From NCBI RefSeq assembly GCF_004216535.1, contig NZ_SGWX01000001.1:2604001-2668000 (forward strand): DNA of 64,000 nt. The letters run 5' to 3'. The translations under genes were made by a program, and so were the position numbers. The DNA comes from Xylanimonas ulmi. GTDB lineage: Bacteria > Actinomycetota > Actinomycetes > Actinomycetales > Cellulomonadaceae. This document shows, piece by piece, positions 58,489 through 64,000 of this stretch. Within the stretch, counting starts at the first letter, position 1. The number at the start of each line of letters is the position of its first letter. Below the pieces are notes generated by a model that saw nothing but the letters and a program-made list of their open reading frames with translations, was not told where the DNA came from and ran no database searches.

Positions 58489-59249
58489 GGCGCTCCCGCG
58501 GGAGGCATGTCGGCGGGCCTCGTCGCGCCGGCGGGCCGAGGCGTGCCGGCAGGCTCGGGCGCGCCGAGGCCCACCGCACGCGCGGCGACAGCCTCGGGCA
58601 CGGCGCCGCGCGCGTCGCCGTCGGGCACGGGGGCGCCCGCCACGCGCCGCAGCGGGATATGCCCGCCCCAGGCGCCGGCCGCGATGTCGTGCGGCTCGTC
58701 CCCGGGGCCGCCCGCGCGCGCCTTCATCGACGCCTCGTGCAGCGGCACCGCCAGGACGGCGGTCGCCGCGAGCTCCTTGCGGGTGGTGGGCCGCAGCGTC
58801 CGCGACCGCGCGGGGATCATGTGGTCGACGATGAGGTCGAGCGCGCGCGCCCGCTCGTCGGGGTCGGTGACCACGCGGGCCGGGCCGATGATCACCGCGG
58901 AGCGGAAGTCCATCGAGTGGTGGAACGCCGAGCGTCCCGCGACCAGCCCGTCGAGCTCGGTCACCGTGACGCACACGCTCGCCCCGCCCGCCGCGCCCAG
59001 CCAGCGCGCCGCGACCGAGCCGTGCGCGTACAGCGTGCCGCCCTCGTCGGGGCCGTCGAGGTCGACGCCGAACGCCACGGGCAGCACCACGGGGTGGTCG
59101 CCGACGCTCACGCCGAGGTGTGCGATCAGCGCGTCGTCGAGCAGCGCGTGCAGGGCGGCGCGGTCGGTGAGCATGCGTGTGCGCCCGCGCCCGACCGTGG
59201 TGCGCGGGGTGGGCGAAAGCGGGACGGCGGAGGTGGCGTGCGTGGACAT
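58413..59249 (-). CDS. Pyridoxamine 5'-phosphate oxidase-family flavoprotein
   Basis: A 278-residue protein. Residues about 20-215 form the split-barrel PNPOx-like fold (LLDDALIAHLGVSVGDHPVVLPVAFGVDLD, GTLYAHGSVAARWLG, VCVTVTELDGLVAGRSAFHHSMDFRSAVIIGPA), of the type often found next to MocR regulators. The C-terminal 65 residues are an Ala/Pro/Gly-rich tail. The tail includes the part overlapping the VOC gene, so the true end of the functional protein may be earlier. The ATG at 59249 is divergent from the MocR gene. The flavin or substrate is not known. Confidence 0.85.
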   Translation of the reverse strand: MSTHATSAVPLSPTPRTTVGRGRTRMLTDRAALHALLDDALIAHLGVSVGDHPVVLPVAFGVDLDGPDEGGTLYAHGSVAARWLGAAGGASVCVTVTELDGLVAGRSAFHHSMDFRSAVIIGPARVVTDPDERARALDLIVDHMIPARSRTLRPTTRKELAATAVLAVPLHEASMKARAGGPGDEPHDIAAGAWGGHIPLRRVAGAPVPDGDARGAVPEAVAARAVGLGAPEPAGTPRPAGATRPADMPPAGAPQPCGSSPAPASNIQETPNLSVSCP

Positions 59250-59269
59250 GCGGCTACCCTCAGGCTCAG

Positions 59270-59291
59270 GTGGCCCGCAGTCACGGGCCAC
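59270..59291. promoter_or_regulatory. Palindrome between the PNPOx and MocR genes
   Basis: GTGGCCCG (59270-59277) and CGGGCCAC (59284-59291) form perfect arms 6 nt apart in the 69-nt divergent gap. A natural candidate operator for the adjacent MocR-type regulator. Confidence 0.55.
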
Positions 59292-59318
59292 TTTCCGACC
59301 AGTTGAACAGGACACTTG

Positions 59319-60647
59319 GTGGCCACGCTCCCCGTCACCCTCGACCGCGACGCGCCCGGCGCGCTCGGCGTCCAGCTCGCGGGCCGGGTCCGCGACCTCA
59401 TCGCCTCAGGCACGCTCGCGCGCGGCGACCGCCTGCCCAGCAGCCGGGCGCTGGCCGCCGACCTCCGGGTGAGCCGCTCGGTCACCGAGCAGGCCTACGA
59501 GCAGCTCGTCGCCGAGGGGTGGCTGACGGCCCGGCGCGGGTCGGGCACCACGGTCGCCGCCGACGCCGCGGCGCCCGCCGACGCTCCCGCCCCACGCCGC
59601 CCGGCGCCCGCGCCCGGACTGGTGCGCCTCGACGCCGGGACCCCGTGGATCGACCCCCGTCACGCGGTGGGCTGGCGCCGAGCCTGGCGCGAGGTCTCGG
59701 CCGCCACCGCCCCGCGCGGCTACGACGACCCGCGCGGCCTTCCCGCGCTGCGGGCCGCGCTGGCCGACCGCCTCGCCCACACGCGCGGGCTGTCGGTCGA
59801 CCCCGACGAGGTGCGGATCACGCAGGGCACGTCCGCCGGCCTGCGACACCTGCTGCTCGCCCTGCCCGCCGGGCCCGTCGCGGTCGAGGACCCGGGCTAC
59901 CGCGCGGCCGTCGCCACGGTGCGCGACCTGGGCCGCGAGGTGCGCGACCTGCCCGCGCTCGCCCCGGTGACCGACCTGACCGGCGCCGTGGCCGCCTACG
60001 TCACCCCCGCCCACCAGCACCCGCTCGGGCGCGTCATGCCCGCCGCCGACCGGCTCACGCTGCTCGACGCCGCGCGCCGCGCCGGCGCCGTCGTCGCCGA
60101 GGACGACTACGACTCCGAGTTCCGCTACGACGTCGCGCCCGTGCCCGCACTCGCGGCGCTCGACCGCGGGCGTGTGGCCTACCTCGGCACCGCGGCCAAG
60201 TCGGTCGCGCCCTCGCTGCGGCTCGGGTGGCTCGTGCCGCCGCCCGACCTGCTCGACGCGCTCGACGCCCGCCGCACGGTCACGCACGACTCCGCCGCCT
60301 GGCCCGTGCAGCGCGCCATGCTCGCCCTGCTGCGCGACGGGTACGTCGACAGGGTCGTGCGCACGGCCCGCCGCGTCTACGCCGAGCGCGCGCCGCGTGT
60401 GGCCGACGCGCTGTCCCCGTATGCCGAGCTCGCCGGGCCGCTCGCGGGCATGTACTCGACCTGGCTGCTGCCGCAGGCCGACGCGCTGCGCGCGCAGGAG
60501 TCGGCGCGCCGCGCCGGGTTCGCCGTCAACCTCCTGTCCGAGTACACGCGCACCTCCCAGGCCACCGGTCTGGTCGTCGGCTTCGGCGGCGTCACGGACG
60601 CCGAACTCGACCGCGCCCTCGCGGCCCTCGTGGACGGACTGCGCTGA
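59319..60647 (+). CDS. MocR/PdxR family regulator (GntR HTH fused to aminotransferase domain)
   Basis: A 442-residue protein. The N-terminal winged helix (about 15-75) has LAGRVRDLIASGTLARGDRLPSSRALAADLRVSRSVTEQAYEQLVAEGWL. A type I aminotransferase-like domain (about 110-442) has RITQGTSAGLRHLLLAL, EDDYDSEFRYD and the PLP-Lys in GTAAKSVAPSLRLGWLV. Such proteins sense PLP or an amino compound and control vitamin B6 or amine genes. The GTG at 59319 is preferred (AGGA 7 nt upstream); a TTG at 59316 overlaps it. It is divergent from the PNPOx-family gene, its probable target. Confidence 0.92.
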   Translation: MATLPVTLDRDAPGALGVQLAGRVRDLIASGTLARGDRLPSSRALAADLRVSRSVTEQAYEQLVAEGWLTARRGSGTTVAADAAAPADAPAPRRPAPAPGLVRLDAGTPWIDPRHAVGWRRAWREVSAATAPRGYDDPRGLPALRAALADRLAHTRGLSVDPDEVRITQGTSAGLRHLLLALPAGPVAVEDPGYRAAVATVRDLGREVRDLPALAPVTDLTGAVAAYVTPAHQHPLGRVMPAADRLTLLDAARRAGAVVAEDDYDSEFRYDVAPVPALAALDRGRVAYLGTAAKSVAPSLRLGWLVPPPDLLDALDARRTVTHDSAAWPVQRAMLALLRDGYVDRVVRTARRVYAERAPRVADALSPYAELAGPLAGMYSTWLLPQADALRAQESARRAGFAVNLLSEYTRTSQATGLVVGFGGVTDAELDRALAALVDGLR

Positions 60648-60656
60648 CGCGGGCGC

Positions 60657-60711
60657 GAGCGTCCCGGAGCGTCTTCTTCCGAGCCAGGGAAGCCGACACT
60701 GCGGGACGCTC
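60657..60711. repeat. 10-bp inverted repeat after the MocR gene
   Basis: GAGCGTCCCG (60657-60666) and CGGGACGCTC (60702-60711) are perfect inverted arms 35 nt apart. They lie between the MocR stop and the leaderless promoter (TACGTT, 60717-60722) of the next gene. It could be a loose terminator or a regulator site. Confidence 0.45.
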
Positions 60712-60728
60712 GGCGGTACGTTGGCCGG

Positions 60729-61688
60729 ATGCTCGCCGCTTACGCCGCCCAGTTGGTCCCTGACGCGCCCCTGGACGGGCTGGTGGTCGGCGAACGACCC
60801 GCGCCCGAGGCGCGTGAGAACTGGTCGGTCGTCGAGGTGCGCGCCGCGTCGCTCAACCATCACGACCTGTGGGCGCTGCGCGGCGTGGGCCTGCGCGCCG
60901 AGCAGACGCCCATGATCCTCGGCACCGACGCCGCGGGTGTGGCCCCCGACGGAACCGAGGTCGTCGTGCACGGCGTCATCGGCGCCGACGGCCACGGGGT
61001 GGGCCCCCGGGAGCCGCGCTCACTGCTGTCCGAGCGCTACCCCGGCACGCTCGCCCAGTACGTCAGCGTGCCGACCGCGAACCTGCTCCCCAAGCCCGCC
61101 GCGCTCACCTTCGCCGAGGCGGCCTGCCTGCCCACGGCGTACCTGACCGCCTACCGGATGCTGTTCTCGGTCGCCCGGCTCACGCCCGGGCAGTCGGTGC
61201 TCGTGCAGGGCGCCGGTGGTGGCGTGGCCACCGCCGCGATCGTGCTCGGCGCGGCCGCCGGGCTCGAGGTCACCGTCACCTCGCGCTCGGGCGCCAAGCG
61301 TGAGCGGGCGCTCGCGCTCGGCGCGGCCCACGCCGTCGAGACGGGCGCGCGCGTGCCCGCGCGCGTCGACGCCGTCGTCGAGTCGGTGGGCCAGGCGACG
61401 TGGGCGCACTCGGTGCGGTCGGTCAAGCCCGGCGGAACCATCGCCGTGTGCGGCGCGACCTCGGGCGACGCGCCGTCGGCCGAGCTGACGCGCGTCTTCT
61501 TCCAGGAGATCTCGGTGCGTGGCGTGACGATGGGCACGCGCGCCGAGCTCGCCGCGCTGCTCGCATTCTGCGCCCGCACCGGCGTGCGCCCGGTCATCGA
61601 CTCCGAGCGCCCGCTGGCCCAGACGGCACAGGCGCTCGCGCGCATGGCGGCGGGCGAGCAGACCGGCAAACTCGTCATCGTGCCCTGA
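60729..61688 (+). CDS. Zinc-binding dehydrogenase / quinone oxidoreductase (MDR superfamily)
   Basis: A 319-residue MDR protein. The GroES-like N-terminus has VRAASLNHHDLWALRGVG and MILGTDAAGVAPDGTEVVVHG, without zinc ligands. The Rossmann domain has VLVQGAGGGVATAAIVLGAAAGLEVTVTSRSGAKRERALALGA. This is the quinone oxidoreductase branch; substrate unknown. TACGTT at 60717-60722 ends 6 nt before the ATG and no Shine-Dalgarno is present, indicating a leaderless mRNA. Confidence 0.88.
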   Translation: MLAAYAAQLVPDAPLDGLVVGERPAPEARENWSVVEVRAASLNHHDLWALRGVGLRAEQTPMILGTDAAGVAPDGTEVVVHGVIGADGHGVGPREPRSLLSERYPGTLAQYVSVPTANLLPKPAALTFAEAACLPTAYLTAYRMLFSVARLTPGQSVLVQGAGGGVATAAIVLGAAAGLEVTVTSRSGAKRERALALGAAHAVETGARVPARVDAVVESVGQATWAHSVRSVKPGGTIAVCGATSGDAPSAELTRVFFQEISVRGVTMGTRAELAALLAFCARTGVRPVIDSERPLAQTAQALARMAAGEQTGKLVIVP

Positions 61689-61729
61689 CGATCGCGCCCT
61701 GACGGCCCACGCCGTCGCGGGTCCGGCGC

Positions 61730-63322
61730 TCAGGCGAAGCGGGCCCGGAACTCCTCGGTCAGCGTGCGGCCTGTGCCCGAGCCGAGGCGCCACACCGACC
61801 ATCCCTGGGCGGCGGGCGAGCCTGAGACGGCGCTCGCGGCCGCGTCAGGGTGGCGGTAGCGGCCACCGTCCGCCAACTCGATCACGCCGTCAGGGTGCAG
61901 CGTCGCCTCGAACCGCTGTCCGCGGCGCGGGCGCTCCCACACCAGGCGCGTCGGGACGCCGAGGCTCACGGCGAGCGCGGCGAGGTCCGCGTCCACCTCC
62001 TCGTCGGCCGCGCTCGGCGACGTCGCGTCGCCCGGCTGCGGCTCGGGCGCCGGGGACTGCCACCACGGCTCGGGGGCCGGGGCCGGGCGCAGGCGCGGCG
62101 GCTCGAACGGGGCCTCCCAGCGCGCGCCCGAGGGCTCGTCCTGGCCGGGCGCGCCCGGCCAGTGGGGGTCGAGCGGACTGCTGATGACGGCGAACACCTC
62201 ACCGAAGGCGATCGCCGCGCGATCCGGGTCCGAGGCCACGGACGCGGCGTGCCCGGCCGGCTCGGACAGCCACGCGTGCGCCGCCTCGGGCGGTGTCGGC
62301 GCGGCAGGCGCCTCGGACGACATCGGCGCGGGCGGCGGCGGCACGGGAGATGTCGGGGCGGGCGGCGGCGGCACGGGCGTCGTCGCGACCGGAGGGGTCA
62401 CGGGCGCGGTGTCCGGCCGGGGCGCCGCGGCCGGCTCAGCCGTGCTCGGCGCCGGAGCGTCCGCAGCATGCGCCACCGGCACGGCGTTCGAGAACCGGTC
62501 GGTGCGTGACCGCCGCCGCACGGGACGGACGGCGGGCGTCGCCCGTTCGGGCGCGGGCGAGGCGGCGGGCGGCGACGTCGGAACCCCCGGCAGCGGCACG
62601 GGGTCGAGGCGGTCGGTCTGCTCGGCGCCCGCCCCGCCCTGCGGCGATCGGCTCAACGCGTCGGCGACCACCGCGACGTCCTCGGCGGTGGCCTGCGTCC
62701 CGGTGGCCGCCGGTGAGGCGATCACCGCGCTCGACGGCGCCTGCACGATCTGCGGGCGGTCGGGCGCCGAGGCCGGGTGGATCACGAGTGGGGAGACGTC
62801 GACGAACCGGCGCCCGTCGTTGCCGTGCACAACCCCGATCCGCAGCACCTCGACGGGCATGGACGGCTGCCGCAGGAAGTCGACCGCGTTGAGCACGCGC
62901 TCCTCGGCCTCCTGGCAGATCACGATCAGGCGGGCGCCGCCGCGTCCCGGCTGCGAGCGCCGCACCGGCACCGAGTCGTAGAACGTGGCCACGTCGCGCT
63001 GGAACTCCTGCGGCCCCGCGGGGTAGAGCGCGGCGAGCTGACCGCGGGTCATGCGCCCGGCGGCGCCGGCGTGGTCGAGCGCGCGGGACAGGGCGTCGTC
63101 GTCGAGGCGGGCCACCAACTCGACGACGACGGGGGCGCCGGACGCGTCGAGGGCCAGCAGGTGCGGCTCGTCGGGTCCGGAGCCCGGACACACGGGGAAG
63201 ACCTGCTCACCGAGCAGGCCGTCGATGTGGGAGTCGACGACGCGGTGCGCGGTCGTCCCCACACCCGAGTCCGCGCCCTTGACGAGCTGCGGGCGGTCGC
63301 GTTCGACCTCGAAGAGCGGCAA
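61730..63322 (-). CDS. Degenerate nuclease-like domain fused to RAMA-like modified-DNA reader domain
   Basis: A 530-residue protein from a TTG preceded by GGAGGGGGGACG. Residues 1-175 resemble a PD-(D/E)xK / NucS-type fold: PHLLALDASGAPVVVEL keeps the Asp and Glu positions but lacks the Lys of ExK, and RLIVICQEAEERVLNAVDFLRQ follows. A Pro/Ala-rich linker (about 200-455) with PVPPPPAP repeats precedes residues 460-530. There RFEATLHPDGVIELADGG, HPDAAASAV and GWSVWRL match the RAMA pattern (xATlxxDGxI, sPsaAA, GWxxW) seen in modified-DNA readers. The family assignment is by eye. It is cytoplasmic and stands alone. Confidence 0.6.
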   Translation of the reverse strand: MPLFEVERDRPQLVKGADSGVGTTAHRVVDSHIDGLLGEQVFPVCPGSGPDEPHLLALDASGAPVVVELVARLDDDALSRALDHAGAAGRMTRGQLAALYPAGPQEFQRDVATFYDSVPVRRSQPGRGGARLIVICQEAEERVLNAVDFLRQPSMPVEVLRIGVVHGNDGRRFVDVSPLVIHPASAPDRPQIVQAPSSAVIASPAATGTQATAEDVAVVADALSRSPQGGAGAEQTDRLDPVPLPGVPTSPPAASPAPERATPAVRPVRRRSRTDRFSNAVPVAHAADAPAPSTAEPAAAPRPDTAPVTPPVATTPVPPPPAPTSPVPPPPAPMSSEAPAAPTPPEAAHAWLSEPAGHAASVASDPDRAAIAFGEVFAVISSPLDPHWPGAPGQDEPSGARWEAPFEPPRLRPAPAPEPWWQSPAPEPQPGDATSPSAADEEVDADLAALAVSLGVPTRLVWERPRRGQRFEATLHPDGVIELADGGRYRHPDAAASAVSGSPAAQGWSVWRLGSGTGRTLTEEFRARFA

Positions 63323-63585
63323 ACGTCCCCCCTCCGGATGTGTGGGTCCTCCAGTGCGTCGCGCGGGCTGCTCCCCGCGCGGCCGACCGCCACGCGGACG
63401 GCGCCGCCGCACACTTTACGCGCGTCCCAGTGTCCCCAGTTGTGCGCTCGCTCGCCCGGTCGCGCGAGAGCGCTCACCTGGCGCGCGCTGACACGCGCGG
63501 CCCCCGCGGCGTTCGCGCTCGTGCGCTCGCCGCCCGCGCTTCGGGGCGGCTCGTCCTCGCGGGGCGGGGCGAGCCGACCCCCGTC

Positions 63586-63906
63586 CTATCTGCGGCCCTC
63601 GTCGGCGGCGTCGGCGGCCAGACGCTCCTCGACGCGCGCGACCTTGGCGTCGAGCTGGCCGGTGAACCCGGGGCGGATGTCCGCCTTGAGGACCAGCGAC
63701 ACGCGGCGCCCACCGGCGCCGACCGCCTCGGTCGCGGCCTTGATGACGGGCATCACCTGGTCCCACTCGCCCTCGATCTCGGTGAACATCGACGTGGTCC
63801 GGTTGGGCAGCCCGGACTCGCGCACGACGCGCACGGCCTCGGCGACCTCGTCGGCGACGGACTCGCCCGCTCCGAGCGGGGCGACGGAAAACGCGAAGAC
63901 AGCCAT
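63586..63906 (-). CDS. MTH1187 family thiamine-binding protein
   Basis: A 106-residue ferredoxin-like-fold protein of the YqgV/MTH1187 family. AVFAFSVAPLGAGESVADEVAEAVRVVRESGLPNRTTSMFTEIEGEWDQVMPVIKAATEAV carries the conserved pattern (SVxPxG...ES...TxMxTxxEG...V). Members bind thiamine or related ligands; function is otherwise unclear. I used the ATG at 63906; the frame extends to 63939 without better support. The 263 nt between it and the RAMA-domain gene hold nothing I can identify beyond a weak GC-rich inverted repeat. Confidence 0.88.
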   Translation of the reverse strand: MAVFAFSVAPLGAGESVADEVAEAVRVVRESGLPNRTTSMFTEIEGEWDQVMPVIKAATEAVGAGGRRVSLVLKADIRPGFTGQLDAKVARVEERLAADAADEGRR

Positions 63907-63966
63907 GCCCCCATCCTGCCCCGCTCCGGGGACCGCCATGCCCCACGCGGCGCGTAGGCTCGGCGC

Positions 63967-64000
63967 GTGGTTGTTCCTCGCGTGACCGTGTTGGCCGGTG
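63967..64000 (+). CDS. Partial gene start, possibly 2-phospho-L-lactate transferase (CofD)
   Basis: Eleven codons (VVPRVTVLAGG-like, reading VVPRVTVLAG to the edge) run off the right end. TAGGCT at 63955-63960 ends 6 nt before the GTG, a leaderless promoter layout seen elsewhere in the window. ITVLAGG is the typical opening of CofD, an F420 biosynthesis enzyme, but the fragment is too short for certainty. Confidence 0.35.
   Translation, partial: MVVPRVTVLAG

Noticed and set aside
61730-63322. Complete restriction-modification or defence island
   Set aside because: No methylase, helicase or other defence gene is adjacent; the neighbours are a quinone oxidoreductase and an MTH1187 protein, so only a single unusual gene is claimed.
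63323-63585. RNA gene or small gene in the gap before the RAMA-domain gene
   Set aside because: No tRNA-like cloverleaf, no ribosome binding site with a short frame, and only a weak 7-bp inverted repeat were visible.

Overview
The window is very G+C-rich, gene-dense bacterial DNA from an actinobacterium, most likely order Micrococcales and near Cellulomonadaceae or Promicromonosporaceae. The evidence is a set of actinobacterial markers: MshA (mycothiol synthesis), Lsr2, CarD, a SenX3/RegX3-type pair, an F420-type DUF385 reductase, a FolB-FolK fusion, many GTG/TTG starts and several apparently leaderless genes (TANNNT box 6-7 nt before the start). It also carries a xylan and beta-glucoside utilisation region of the kind common in these cellulolytic families. 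I saw no rRNA, tRNA, CRISPR array, phage or insertion sequence.

Layout. 1-4.7 kb: an FAD-linked sugar-lactone oxidase type enzyme, a TetR regulator, ispF, ispD and carD, then a small lipoprotein. 4.7-16.1 kb: a phosphate-starvation locus with two complete pstSCAB operons in tandem, each behind a PHO-box-like promoter, then regX3-senX3 divergent from phoU. The two operons are diverged paralogues except for a 917-bp block (3' end of pstA plus all of pstB) that is almost identical in both and has codon usage unlike the flanking genes. 16.1-20.5 kb: gpmA, a DUF1540 protein behind an unusual AT-rich control region, an F420-type reductase, mshA and a lactonase-family beta-propeller.

20.5-37 kb: a conserved actinobacterial housekeeping block equivalent in order to the M. 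tuberculosis lsr2-lysS-Rv3603c-fol-ftsH-hpt-tilS-dacB-ppa region. It contains lsr2, a small membrane protein, lysS, a DUF2520 protein, two PH-domain proteins, a DUF3180 protein, folBK, folP, folE, ftsH, hpt, tilS, a zinc metalloprotease, dacB and ppa. The panC/panD/coaX genes expected between the DUF2520 gene and lysS are absent. Most genes overlap by ATGA or GTGA.

37-53.4 kb: accessory carbohydrate region. A seven-gene minus-strand operon encodes a sugar ABC importer and four putative sugar-oxidation enzymes (SDR, Gfo/Idh, VOC and an amidohydrolase resembling sugar lactonases). It faces a LacI-type repressor, a cytoplasmic GH10 xylanase and a GH120 beta-xylosidase. Matching GAAA(G/C)TTTC palindromes lie in front of both arms. 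Together these suggest import of xylo-oligosaccharides followed by intracellular hydrolysis and oxidation. Next comes a beta-glucoside system: a LicT/BglG antiterminator, a RAT site overlapping a terminator, a PTS IIBCA permease and a GH1 6-phospho-beta-glucosidase.

53.4-64 kb: an NlpC/P60 wall hydrolase, metY-metX (methionine synthesis), two small enzymes, a divergent PNPOx/MocR pair, a quinone oxidoreductase, a protein joining a degenerate nuclease-like N-terminus to a RAMA-like modified-DNA reader domain, an MTH1187 thiamine-binding protein, and the first codons of a probable cofD at the right edge.
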